Source: Takakia lepidozioides
Lineage: Eukaryota; Streptophyta; Takakiopsida; Takakiales; Takakiaceae
Direction of reading: 5' to 3'
DNA: 64,000 nt
Assembly: GCA_030704615.1 (NCBI GenBank)
Contig: CM060734.1
Span: 28,474,042 to 28,538,041 of the forward strand
The notes below the pieces were generated by a model. The model had not been told where the DNA came from. It did no database searches and saw nothing but the letters and a program-made list of their open reading frames with translations. Numbering within the stretch: position 1 is the first letter of the stretch; every line of letters begins with the position of its first letter. Of the stretch, positions 23,286 through 34,870 are shown one piece after another. The translations under genes and the position numbers were made by a program.

Positions 23286-26200
23286 ATGATCACAGCTTAT
23301 GCACAGCAGGGGCGTGGGATGGAGGCTTTGCAGACCTATGAGCAAATGATGAGGGAAGAGGTGAAGCCCGACCAGATCACCCCAGGTTCGGTTTGCAAGG
23401 TGTGTGCGAGCTTGGCATCGCTGGATAAGGGCAAAGAAGTCCATGTGTCAAAGCTGGAATTTTACCAGATGTCATTCTGAATAGTACCCTGGTGGACATG
23501 TATGCTAAATGTGGGTGCATTGAGGATGCAAAGGGAGTGTTCGCCCTAATGGCTGAACAAAATGTGGTGTCTTGGAGTGCAATGATTGCAGGATATGCAC
23601 AGCATGGTGCGCGATGGAGGGTTTGGAGACCTATGAGAAAATGGTGGGAAGGGGTGAAGCCCAATCACATCACCTTTATTTGTGTCTGCAATGCGTGTGC
23701 AAGCCCAGCAGTGCAAGCCTAACAGCCCTGGAAAAGGGCAGAGAGGTCCATGGTGACATCATCAAAGCGGGAATTGAACCAGATATTGTTCTGAACAATA
23801 CCCTCGTGGACATGTATGCCAATTGTGGGTGCATCGAGGATGCAAAGGGAGTGTTCGACAATATGACTGAAGGAGATATGGTATCTTGTAACGCCATGAT
23901 CGCAGGATATGCACAGCTTGGGCGTGGGATGGAGGCTCGGCCCTGAGATGCATACTGAATTTTGTAAGTTAGCTCGTTGGCTTCTGAAAGAGGATAAAGA
24001 GAGGGAGTCCATAATGCCTCTTCTGGCTCTTCTGGGCATGTGAAGATGCTTTGTGAGGTAGGCAGACTGAAAGAGGCTCTACAGACTTTAAACCAACTTG
24101 GAGCATCTCAGCAGATTTAGATATGTATGTGGTACGATGCTTTGGATGAGCGAATGATGCACGAAGGGGTGAAGCCAAACCACATCACGATTGTTTGTGT
24201 TTGCAATGCGTGTGCAAGCCTGGCCCCTGGAAAAGGGGAAAAAGAGGTCCATGGTGACATCTTCAAAGCTGTACCAGATGTCCATGGCGACATCGTCAGA
24301 GCTGGAATTGTACCAAATGCCATTCTAAACACTGCCCTTGTGGACATGTATGCAAAATATAGGTGCATCGAGGATGCAAGGGGAGTGTTCGACACTATGG
24401 CTGAACGAGATGTGGTGTCATGGAGTGCGATGCTTGCAGGGTATGCACAGCAAGGACATAGGAAGGAGGCTTTGGAGACCTACGAGATGTGGTGTCGTGG
24501 AGTGCGATGCTTGCAGGGTATGCATAGCAGGGACGTGGGATGGAGGCTTTGGAGACCTATAAGCAAATGATGGGGGAAGCACATCATGTTTGTGTGCATT
24601 CGCAATGTTTTGCAAGCCTGACAGCCCTGGAGAAGGGCAAAGAGGTGCATGGGGATATCATGAAAGCTGGAATGGTACCAAATGTCATTATGTACACTGC
24701 CGGCAGCTCTGGAAAAGGGGAAAAAGGTCCATGGCGACATCTCAAAGCTGGAATTGTACCAGATTTCATTCTGAACAATACCCTGGTGGACATGTTTGCA
24801 AAATGTAGGTGCATCTAGGATGCAAAGGGAGTGTTCAATAGTATGGCTGAACAAGATGTGGCGTCGGGCAAGCCTGGCAGCCCTAGAGAAGGGCAAAGAG
24901 GTGCATGGGGATATCGTCAAAGCTGGAATTGTACCAAATGTCATTCTAAACAATGCCCTGGCAGCTCTGGAAAAGAGAAAAGAGGTCCATGGCGACATCT
25001 TCAGAGCTAGAATTGTACCAGATGTCATTCTGAACAATACCCTGGTGGACATGTTTGCAAAATGTGGGTGCATCTAGGATGCAAAGGGAGTGTTCGACAC
25101 TATGGCTGAACGAGATGTGGTGTCGTGGAGTGCGATGCTTGCAGGGTATACATAGCAAGGACGTGGGATGGAGGCTTTGGAGACCTATGAGCAAATGATG
25201 GGGGAAACACATCATGTTTGTGTGCATTTGCAATGCTTGTGCAAGCCTGGCAGCCCTGGAGAAGGGCAAAGAGGTGCGTGGGGATATCATCGAAGCTGGA
25301 ATTGTACCAAATGTCAATCTGAACACTGCCCTGGCAGCTCTGGAAAAGGGGAAAGAGGTGCATGGTGACATCTTCAGAGCTGGAATTGTACCAGATGTCA
25401 TTCTGAACAAGACCATCGTGGACATGTTTGCAAAATGTGGGTGCATCTAGGATGCAAAGGGAGTGTTGAACACTACTGCTGAACGAGATGTGGTGTCGTG
25501 GAGTGCGATGCTTGCAGGGACATGGGATTGAGGCTTTGGAGACCTATGAGCAAATGATGTGCGACGGGGTGAAGCCTGACCACATCATGTTTGTGTGCGT
25601 TTGTAGTGCGTGTGCAAGCCTGGCAGTCCTAGAAAAGGGCGAAGAGGTGCATGGCGACATCGTCTGAGCTGGAATTGTACCAGATGTGATCCTGAACACT
25701 GCCCTGGTGGACATGTATGCCAAATGTGGGTGCATGGAGGATGCACAGGGAGTGTTCGACAATATGGCTGAACGAGATGTGGTGTCGTGGAGTGCAATGA
25801 TCGCAGGATATGCACAGCATGGTTGTCATAAAGAGGTCGTGCAACTATTTGAATGAATGCAAAAGAACGGCTTGAAGCCGAGCAATATCACCTTTATATG
25901 TGTTCTCTTTGCATGCAGCCACGCTGGCCTACTGAATGAAGGAAGATGATACTTTGATTCCCTGAGTCAAGATCATGGTGTCACTCCGACAGTAAAGCAC
26001 TTTGGCTGCATGGTGGACCTTCTTGGACGTGAGGGACAACCGGATGAGGCAGTGGACATGATTAATAAAATGCCCATAAATCCAGGTGATGTGGTGTGGA
26101 AGGCCTTGCTTGGTGCTTGCAGAATCCATGGCAATGTGGTGATGGCTGAACGTGCAGCAACATCTATCCTCATGTGGGCTGAACATATGTGTTGCTCTCA

Positions 26201-26548
26201 AACATCTATGCTGCAGCTGGCAGGTGGGATGATACTGCAAAGGTGAGAAGAATGATGAAGGTCAAAGGGGTTAGAAACGAGCCAGGTCGCTGCTACATTG
26301 AGGTTGGCAACAGGGTGCACACCTTCTTTGTAGATGACAAGTTGCATCCCAGAATTAAGGAAATCCATGCTGAGTTGAGAAGATTGGCTGGGAAGGTGAA
26401 GGAGGCGGGGTATGTGCCCGACAGAGGTTTTGTATTACATGATGTGGGGGAGGAGGAAAAGGAATTTTCTCTTTGCCACCGCAGTGAAAAGCTGGCCATT
26501 GGTTTTGGCATATCCACGGGAAATGATAGTGGGGTCTACCCAGCATAG
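23286..26548 (+). pseudogene. Rearranged DYW-type PPR pseudogene
   Basis: Repeated PPR units (KGKEVHGDI, LVDMYAKCGCIEDAKGVFD, ERDVVSWSAM, GYAQHG) fill 23.3-25.8 kb in shifting frames with many stops. From about 25,860 a more coherent C-terminal part follows: MVDLLGREG, GACRIHGNV, LLSNIYAAAGRWDD, then E/E+ and the start of a DYW domain (CHRSEKLAIGFGI). It ends prematurely at 26,548 without the CGDCH or DYW motifs. The middle part is made of duplicated blocks: three units share the same TAG in GTGCATCTAGGATGC (about 24,811, 25,071 and 25,441) where other units have GAG or GGAG. It derives from a different PPR gene than the intact one at 7.9 kb. Confidence 0.92.
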
Positions 26549-26700
26549 GTGGGAAGTCAGCCCATAATTGCACTTGACTGAAGGGGTGATATTGGACTGA
26601 CTTTGGTGACAATGGATGGAATCAGAGTGCTGTCCTAATTCTGGGTTTGGGTGGTATGGCTGAACGAGATGTGGTGACGTGTTTGCTGCATGAATTCTAG

Positions 26701-28826
26701 GCTGTCATTGTCAGTCGCTAGCAACAAGACAAGGATGTATGCATGATTTGTGCAGAGGCATGGATAGCTGAAGGAGCAGGGATGGAGTGTGGGTTTTGAT
26801 CCATCCAAGAGGGCCGGATTTCAAGCTTCAGATCACCTATGACTCCATGTGGAAGGATAGCTACAAAAAACATGCATGGGTAGATGGTCAACTGGAAGCC
26901 GCAGCAGCATCAGCACGATTGATAAAATCAGGCACTGCTCATGAAGGCACCTTTTTCAACACGTTTCACCCTGTTTTTCCCTCTGATGAGAATCGGCCCT
27001 AAATGTTGAATTCTGCAAATTAGCTGGTTGAGTGAACCTTAAATAGTTTGGAGTGACTTTGACATGATACTGCCAATGTGACAACAGGATTAGTATCCAG
27101 AATCAGGTAACAGAGACAAGGAGAAGCTGTGGAATGAATTCTTTTCTGACCCAGTCAACGGTGGGACAATCGAGCAAAAAGGTGAATGCCTGTTGAATTA
27201 TAAAGAGTAGCAGATGCAATTGAGCATAAGAACTAGAGTGATAAGTTGAGTTGGGTGTTTCCTAGAACAGATGTAGGCTGTCATTGTCAGCTTATAGCAG
27301 CAAGGCAAGGATGTATGCATGATTTGTGCAGAGGCATGGATAGCTGAAGGAGCAGGGATAGAGTGTGGGTCCAGATTCATCCAAGATGGCCGCATTTCAA
27401 GCTCCACATTACCTACGATTCCTTGTGGAAGGATAGCTACAAGAAACCTGCATGGGTAGATGGTCAACTAGAAGCCACAGCAGCAGCGGCGGCACAATTG
27501 ATAAATCAGACACTGCTAATGAGGGCACCTTCTTCAACACATTTCACCCTGTTTTTTCCTCTTATCAGAATCCTTCTTCTTCCATGTTGAATTCTGCAAG
27601 TTAGCTGGTTGAGTGAACCTTTGATAGTTTGGAGTGACTTTGACATGATACTGCCAAAGTGACAACAGTAAAGTATCCAGAAACAGGTAACAGAGATGAT
27701 GAGAAGTTGTGGAATGAGTACTTTTCTGACCCCAGTCAGTGATGGGACAACTGAGGCAAAAACGTAAATGCCTGTATAATTACAGAGAGTTGCAAACGCA
27801 ATTCAGCATAGGAATGAGTGTGATAAGCTGAGTTGGGTGTTTCCTAGAACAAATGTAGGTTGTCATTGTCAGTTGCTAGCAGCAAGGCAAGGATGTATGC
27901 ATGATTTGTGCAGAGGCATGGATGGTTGAAGGAGCAGGGATAGAGTGTGGGTCTAGATTCATCCAAGAGGGCCGGATTTCAACCTCCGGATTATCTATGA
28001 TTCCCTGTGGAAGGATAGCTACAACAAACCTGCATGGGAAGATGGTCAACTGGAAGCCGCAGCAGCAGCGGGACAATTGATAAAATCAGGCACTACTAAT
28101 GAAGGCACCTTCTTCAACACATTTCACCCTGTTTTTCCCTCTTATCAGAACCAGCCCTAAATTTCCATGTTGAATTCTTCAAGTTAGCTGGTTGAGTGAA
28201 TCTAGTTTGGAGTGACTTTGACATGATACTGCCAATGTGACACCAGGAAAGTATCGGAAAACAGGTAACAGAGATGAGGAGAAGCTGGGGAATGAACACA
28301 TTTCTGACCCCAGTCAACGGTGGGACAATCGAGACCAAAAGGTGAATGCCTGTTAGATTATAGAGAGTAGCCGACACAATTCAGCATAGGAACTAAGAGT
28401 GATAAGCTAAGTTGGGTGTTTCCTAGAACAACTCTATGCTGTCATTGTCATCTGCTAGCAACAAGTGCAAGGATGGATGCATGATTTGTGCAGACGCATG
28501 GATAGCTGAAGGAGCAAGGATAGAGTGTGGGTCCAGATTCATCCAAGAGGGCCGGATTTCAAGCTCCAGATTACCTATGATTCCTTGTGGAAGGGAAACC
28601 TGCATGGGAAGATGGTCAACTGGAAGGCACAATTCATAAAATCAGTCACTGCTAATCAAGGCCCTTCTTCAACACACTTCACCATGTTTTCCCCTCTTAT
28701 TAGAATCGAGCCTAAATTTGCATGTTGAATTCTGCAAGTTAGTTGGTTGAGTGAATCTTTGATAGTTTGGAGTGACTTTGACATGATACTGCCAAAGTGA
28801 CAACACAAAAGTATCCAAAAACAGGT
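26701..28826. repeat. Four tandem copies of a ~578-bp repeat
   Basis: Copies start near 26,701, 27,278, 27,857 and 28,437, each with gctgtcattgtcag-like sequence. They then share aaggatgtatgcatgatttg, gaggcatggatagctgaagg, ccaagagggccggatttcaa and a common tail (tttggagtgactttgacatg). The fourth copy has a small internal deletion. Short open frames recur with the period but differ in each copy, so I do not call a gene. The 5' part overlaps PPR-like sequence just upstream (gctgaacgagatgtggtgac, 26,658). Confidence 0.92.
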
Positions 28827-29393
28827 TCCAATCTTGGTCGTTATGGACTCATGGATTTGTGCATTGTATGGGGCAGGTTTGAGGTGTTATCTTAATACAT
28901 TGTCACGTGCTCTTCTTCATGCATGAGTTCATTTTATTTCGTGCATTGGTCCTTGAAGGTAACCGCTACATACGGTCGCTACTACGAGTCCAGCACTCCG
29001 AGACGTAGTTCACAACTTTTCAGTCTGACCGTGCAGTTGTTGAAACGACTTGCTAGTCATTTTTGAACTAGTGGTTAGTGCTCATGCAGTACGAGATTGT
29101 AACTATTCAGCAGCGTGAAGCAACTTTTTTTTACTGAAACGACTGGGTTTCCAGTCGTTTTTTGAGTCGTTATTTCGGCGATTCCTTGTAGTGCAACAAT
29201 GACCTCTTCACGAGTTCTGCTTTGGAGTACGAGAAGTCTCATCATCAAATTGGCTTTTTCTTCTTGCATGCGCACGGACAAAGAAATGGTAGCATTGAGG
29301 GCATCAGACAACAACCAGTGACTTGATTGATTAAGAATCAATCAATCACCACATGGTTTAAAGAAGTTGTAACTGCTTCGGCAATAGCCTATA
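28827..29393. other. Left flank of the MULE, no gene recognised
   Basis: Unique-looking sequence, including a run of near-inverted phrases around gaaacgactgg/ccagtcgttttttgagtcg (29,138-29,170). No coding support. Confidence 0.4.
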
Positions 29394-29402
29394 CTTGAGG
29401 CT
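29394..29402. repeat. Target-site duplication CTTGAGGCT (left, MULE)
   Basis: Nine bases that recur exactly at 46,731-46,739, immediately outside the GTGAGCC-rich termini. Nine bases is the usual MULE target duplication length. Confidence 0.82.
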
Positions 29403-29520
29403 CAGCGTAGCTACGGCGTGAGCCCAGCCCCGTGAGCCTGGGAGCTGAGCTCACGTTGTAGCTGCAAAGCGTGAGCTGAGCTCACGCTTCAAGGAAGCGT
29501 GAGTGGCACAAATCTGCTGG
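29403..29520 (+). repeat. MULE left terminal region
   Basis: Clustered CGTGAGCC, GAGCTCACG and GCGTGAGCTGAGCTCACGC motifs form overlapping inverted repeats. The first 40 bp resemble the inverted right end (GTAGCTACGGCGTGAGCC versus GTGCTATTCCGTGAGCC). Confidence 0.7.
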
Positions 29521-30013
29521 AGAAGCAGGTCCTATAGGCGAGGATTGCAAGAAGAGGGCCTATTACCGTGGACAAAACAAAGGGGGCCACCATGCACCAT
29601 GTCTGCAATGCCTGCACAAAAAGAGGAATATGAAAATATGGCAGAATTGAGCTCAGAATGATTGACACACTTTATTTCAATTCACATATAGACGCTTACA
29701 ATGAATGGCATGTGCATTTGCCCTAGTTCCGTGAACGAAATGTATGTGTTTGTCCTAAATGCAAAGTCTTCACACAGTAACCTGGAAACCAGCGTGGGAA
29801 GCGGGCATGGCTCGTATGTGTTCAAAGAGAATTTGGCGGAGCCCTACGTGAGGTGTCCCGCTGCAAAAGGGTGATGACTTCTCCGTAGCCTAGTGTGGCT
29901 TGGTGAATGAATTGGTCTCTCTTACCGTCGCAACATAATTACAAGGTATATGTAATATTGATGCTTGCAGGGGACCCACTTCCCTCTCATGCCGAGAGCG
30001 CCCTCACGAATCG

Positions 30014-33000
30014 TTACAAAATCCGGACAAGTGCAAGTAGGGAAATTCCCCACGGTAACCTAATATTCTTTGCCATGAAGAACTGAGCCAATAGACAGCA
30101 CTGTGTAAATCCGTCCATACCCCGGGCAGGGACTTCGGTGATACGAGCCACCCGAGCCTGCAAAATTCTAGCCGATTCCATCTTGCATTCGTGATCTGCA
30201 CCCGAAGCAACACGGCGCACTGTTTTTCCATCTCTTTTTGTTGGGTGGGAGTCGACACCGGGTGGAGGCATTGCCGGAGCATGTGGCACATCTGTGCCGA
30301 CAGTGCACAAGGGCACCACCCGGGACCGTGCAAGACAAAACCCTCCCTCCTCCAGCATGCTTATCTCGGTTGTTGACAGCGACGTCCCAAGTTTCACAGG
30401 CCAAATTGCGGGGGAGGGGGTTTCATTATCACCGAAGGACAAACTGTTCCCTTGACGCATCATGCCATATCGTCTGGGCAGACCAGAACTTGTGGTCCTT
30501 TGACTCCCCACTATGATAAGGTCGGAACAACCCTGTGAATGTTGGAGCTGGAGTCCCCCTGGAGCCTTTGCATATTTTTGATTTGCATTTCTTGAAAGAG
30601 GGGGTCCGAATTGCCATGCAAGCAACTCTAGATCCTGGTGGGGTGCGTTCTATATGCCACTCACTATCAATGCAATCAGATTCCTGCACCATGGCCACCA
30701 CCTCCTCCAATGGGATTCCTGCTGCTGTGCTTGCATGTTCTGCACCTGCTCCACTGGAGGAGGACCCACCTGGGAAGGGGCTGGCACACGACTTACTCTG
30801 CACTGGAGACACCTTTGGCACAGAAAAATTGACCTGTCTGGGCGATGGGAATCTCCATCTGACCCTGGAAGAGTGTTCAATTTCCTTTTGCATGATCCAA
30901 ATCTTTCCTCGCCTTCCAAATGAGGGAGCCTGGATTGCAAAGGGGAGCCTTCAGTGCACCTGTTCAGAGCTCTGGCCATCTTTGATGAGTCTCCGGACCT
31001 ACTCGCAGCCCTTAGCATCAACAAAGTTGTACCGGGGCCCTTGCCTCCACCCCGTCCCATCAGAAAATTGCGGTACCTGGTTTGTTGTGTAAGTGCCCGC
31101 ACCATGTCATCAGCAGTGGCCACATACAAGTCACGACCTGCTTTGGTAGATTGCTGCATCCAGGCGTTGTGAACAGTCTCTGCCAAATTACAGGATGGCA
31201 TGTCGGCCAAGTCCTCCAAGGACATGTCCTGTAGGAGGCATTGCATGGAAATGTGAGGAACAAAAGGAAATGGAAGAGGTTCTGCAAGCGACAATCCAAG
31301 AACCCCAAATGAACAGGCACAATGCAAACTTTGTGTTTTTGGGATTGAAGAGGCTTACCGTCGTCATGAAAGCTCCCCACTGTCTGTACCTGAAGTGCCA
31401 GAAAACCAACCAGTTCTCCAACCCCTTCAGGTGGATACCAGTAGCAGCACCAGAGGAGAACCACCAAGCCCGGATTGCCTGGTAAGTGCTCTCAGCTTCT
31501 CCCATTGAGGTGGCATTTTTGTACTTGAGACAGAGCCTTCTGTGCTCTAACTGAAGGTCAGGGCAAATGCAGCGCTTTGTATGGCGTGCCAGAGATTGAC
31601 TCCAATGGAAGAGGCATGTGCGCTCCCTATTTTCCATTGGGACCTTAGGATCCCCCGAACCAAACACGCGCCGCACTGCATTGAAATTTGCCTGTGCACT
31701 ATCAGCCATGAAGCCCGCAAAATTTGTGTTCTGTATTCCATTGCGTTGCATGACGGCCAGGAGCAAATTCCACATGAGCATCTGGGATTCAATGTCCTCC
31801 GACTGCATATCACAAATTGCTATTGAGAGCACACGCTGGTACGCTGGTCATACACATGGCACGCCATGGTTGTCCAACCCTTCACCCGTTTGCAATGATC
31901 AAACATCAACCAACATTTAGCCAAATCTCCTCCAGGTTGCATTCGGCGGACAATGCTCACACCACTGCCTTCGCCCACTGCGGACATCTTGAACAAATAC
32001 ACCTTGGACGAGCCCTGGCCAGGGAAGATATGTTTTGAATGAATTCATAGCGACTTCTCCTTTTGAGGTCCATAATGTTGTCCATGAATCCAGCAGTGCC
32101 TGTGCCGACTCTGAGTGCATTCACCTGGTTTCGAATATTGGGAGAGTTCAACACGGAAAAATGGTCCATCAGTGCATCAAGCAAATCTGCATCTTGCATT
32201 GGTTGTGTCGAATCCCCTTCACCCAGTATGTGTTTTTCCAGGAAAGCCTTGCTAGCTGCAAGCGCTATATCAGAAGGTGTTGCACAAGGGGCATTGTGGA
32301 ACTCCTGCTTCAGCAGATTTCTAGCGATGTCCACGCTATCCCTGCAACTTCCTTTGGACACATGATGCTCGTGTGCACCCATATGAATGCAGGCACGAGT
32401 CATTGTCTTGCATCGGTGTGCCACCTGGTACATACGAGCATGGCACACAGAAACACAGGACGGGGAAAGTTTGCAGAACCTGCACACAAAAGTATTGGTC
32501 TTTGGAGGGGCAAGTCCTGGGGTGAAAGGATTCAGGGGCACACCTTCCCACTCACTTTCGTTTGGTTGAGCGCTATTTCTCATCCGAGGGCAAGAAATAT
32601 TCAGGCACTTGCAATGCCCAACGCAAACCGACCTTCGAAATTTCAATCCAATGTCATTGTGGATGTTCGACGTTTTTGTCCTGCACCAAGGGTGTCCGTC
32701 ATGTTTCTTGTCCATGCCCTGCAGAAGCCCAGCCAGTCCATAGGAAGACGTGGAAGGGTTGAGCTCAAACAAGATGTCCCCATCAAACTCTGCTGGCACG
32801 TATTGAACCCGCTGCACACGAAGGGACTCCCAATCAACAAAACGCAGCTCGCTCTTGCACCCAGGCACCCCTGCGAGGGCTTTCAATTTTGGGAATGACA
32901 CTCGTTATCTCTTGCAATTCGTCATCATCCAAGAATGGAGTCTGCACTGGCGGAGGAATCTCAGAAACATCCTCCGAGGACGAGTCTGAAAGAGTCACGA

Positions 33001-33448
33001 ATGTAGTGGATGTGCTCACCTCTTGTTTCACATGAACTGTGCCCTTTTGCTGCACGACCGATGCTGCAGTTCCAGGGGTAATGACTGATCCTGCTGATTG
33101 TCTTCTCTCTTTTCCAAGGACACGGTATGTGCCTGGAAGGACTCTCCACTTCCTTCCACACTCGCCAACCAATGGTTTCTCCAAGTGTCCAGAATCCAAT
33201 TTCCCATCCTCGTCATACACCTCTTTTTGAACAAGCAGAGAACCCAATTCCAGTGGGAACACTGTAACCAGCTCATCCTCATGAAGAACTGCAAACCCAT
33301 CGTCGTCTGCAGTGGCAGTCAGTGGAAGACTACCTGCATTGGAATGAAATCGGGCGATTTCTTGGATAATACAAAGACGCCGAAATGGATGAATTCCGTT
33401 CGCACACAATAACAACACCCGCATCCAAATACGGTTGACAATGTCCAA
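30014..33448 (-). CDS. MULE-type transposase (probably partly degraded)
   Basis: Runs from about 33,448 down to 30,014 in several segments. N-terminal part: an acidic linker, then a Cys/His-rich zinc-binding region (GHCKCLNISCPRM, FVCRFCKLSPSC, RACIHMGAHEHHVSKGSC) resembling WRKY/GCM1/FLYWCH-type DNA-binding modules of MULEs. Middle: the catalytic core with CWLMFDHCKRV (first Asp), CDMQSEDIESQ, GFMADSAQANFNAV (second Asp) and the MULE-typical RTCLFHW C-x2-H; then WLVFWHFRYRQWG. C-terminal part: NAWMQQSTKAGRDLYVATAD. Such enzymes cut and join element ends. The frame changes near 32,000 (...EFIQ to LFKMSAVGEG) and 31,830 may be introns or lesions. The first codon is not settled; frames begin with non-ATG codons. 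It is transcribed away from the hairpin array. Confidence 0.85.
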
Positions 33449-33607
33449 TTTTGATTTTGGTTACATGTCATAGCAACCCTTGTTGCAAACGTCAAACTGG
33501 AGAGCTCTAGAGGCATCGTGGGGAGCCCTTGTTTCCAGCGGAGGAGGAAGAGAAGGAAGTCATTATACTTCACGAGCTCTAGAAACAGGAATAGAGCCAG
33601 ATATAGA

Positions 33608-33991
33608 ATGAGGATGGAAAGAGTGGACGAAGAGGAAAAGGCGGAAGAAGAGGGCAAAGAGGAAAGTATGGCAATGGAAGAGCAGGAATCCGGAGAAGAA
33701 CAGCAGCCTGCCATAGTTCCAAGAATAGGTGAGGAGGACACTACATCCGAGGGAGAGACAGACGCCGAAGATGATGTTGATGCTGGCCTCACGAAGAACC
33801 TCATAGTGGAAGAGAGGATGGGGGATGCTCCAGAACATGCGATGCGTGGAGAGCAGTCCGAAGCGCAAAGGGTCCCCGGCGATTGTGGAGTCTTCTGGAG
33901 CAGCCAAAAACGCACACTGTTTGAGCCCACCTTCTCATTGTTTTTTCGATTGAAAATCGGCCACACAGGGCATGTAACTGAGGATCAATGA
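33608..33991 (+). CDS. Acidic open frame, possible first exon of the ParB-methyltransferase gene
   Basis: From ATG at 33,608 (MRMERVDEEEKAEEE) a strongly acidic, low-complexity segment runs to about 33,870, then merges into a half copy of the hairpin repeat and stops at 33,991. It has no domain. On the opposite strand the same DNA reads as Ser-rich sequence. If spliced, the hairpin array would lie in the following intron and the next exon would begin after CCTGCAG at 34,985. This link is inference. Confidence 0.35.
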   Translation: MRMERVDEEEKAEEEGKEESMAMEEQESGEEQQPAIVPRIGEEDTTSEGETDAEDDVDAGLTKNLIVEERMGDAPEHAMRGEQSEAQRVPGDCGVFWSSQKRTLFEPTFSLFFRLKIGHTGHVTEDQ

Positions 33992-34870
33992 ACACTTACC
34001 TAGCAGCTGAAACAGTGTGCATTGGCGCACACTGTTTGAGCCCAACTTCTCATTATTTTTTCATCTGAAAAAGGCCACAAACAGCATGTATTTGAGGATC
34101 AATCATCACATACTTGGCAGCTCAAACAGTGTGTGTCAACGCACACTGTTTGAGCTCACCTTGTCATTGCCTTTGTCATCTGAATCGGCCCACATAGCGT
34201 ATGTATTTGAGGATCAATCATCACTTACCTGGCAGCTCAAACAGTGTGCGTCAACGCACACTGTTTGAGCTCACCTTCTCATTATTTGTCATCTGAAAAA
34301 GGCCACAAAGGGCATGTATTTGAGGATCAATCATCACTTACCTGGCAGCTCAAAGAGTGTGCGTCAACGCACACTCTTTGCGCTCACCTTGTCATTGCCT
34401 TTCTCATCTGAAAATCGGCCACATAGGGTATGTATTTGAGGATCAATTATCACTTACCTGGCAGCTCAAACAGTGTGCGTCAACGCACACTGTTTGAGCT
34501 CACATTTTCTTTGTTTTTTTCATCTGAAAATTGGCCACTAAGGGCATGTCTTTGAGGTTCAATGAACACTTACCTGGCATGACTCTGAGGTTCAATGAAT
34601 ACTTACCTGACAGCTCAAACTGTGTGCGTCAACGTACACTGTTTGAGCCCACCTTGTCATTGTTTTTTTCCTGTGAAATTCGGCATCATGGGGCATGTCT
34701 TTGAGGTTGAATGCACACTTACCAGGCAGCTCAAACAGTGTGCGTCAACGCACACTGTTTGAGCCCACCTTGTCATTGCTTTTTTCATTTGAATAGGGCC
34801 AAATATCATGTTCAAAACACTTGAATTTGGAAGCTGAAACATTGTGCGGCAACGCATGGTGTTTTCGGCC
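33905..34870. repeat. Array of about eight hairpin-forming repeats, ~114-bp period
   Basis: Each unit holds an inverted repeat with arms GCTCAAACAGTGTGCG / CGCACACTGTTTGAGC around a TCAA loop. A conserved spacer with tttgaggatcaatcatcac and acttacctggcag follows. Hairpins lie near 34,004, 34,119, 34,233, 34,347, 34,460, 34,611, 34,727 and, degenerate, 34,829; a half unit is at 33,905. The unit at 34,347 has CAAAGAGTG paired with CACTCTTTG, so both arms changed together. The array lies between the divergent transposase and ParB-methyltransferase genes, where promoters or transposase-binding sites would be expected. Confidence 0.93.

Noticed and set aside
24480-25446. Long minus-strand frames over the PPR array
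   Set aside because: They arise because PPR repeats are open on the opposite strand; the motifs are recognisable only on the plus strand.
32035-32898. Long plus-strand open frame (287 codons)
   Set aside because: It is antisense to the Cys/His-rich part of the MULE transposase and has no family resemblance of its own.
33319-33966. Ser-rich minus-strand open frame
   Set aside because: It mirrors the acidic plus-strand frame (GAA/GAG read as TTC/CTC). The transposase coding signal begins only downstream of it.
33905-34870. CRISPR-like repeat-spacer array
   Set aside because: The spacers are conserved between units, the unit is about 114 bp, there are no cas genes, and the host is a plant. 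It is a tandem hairpin repeat.
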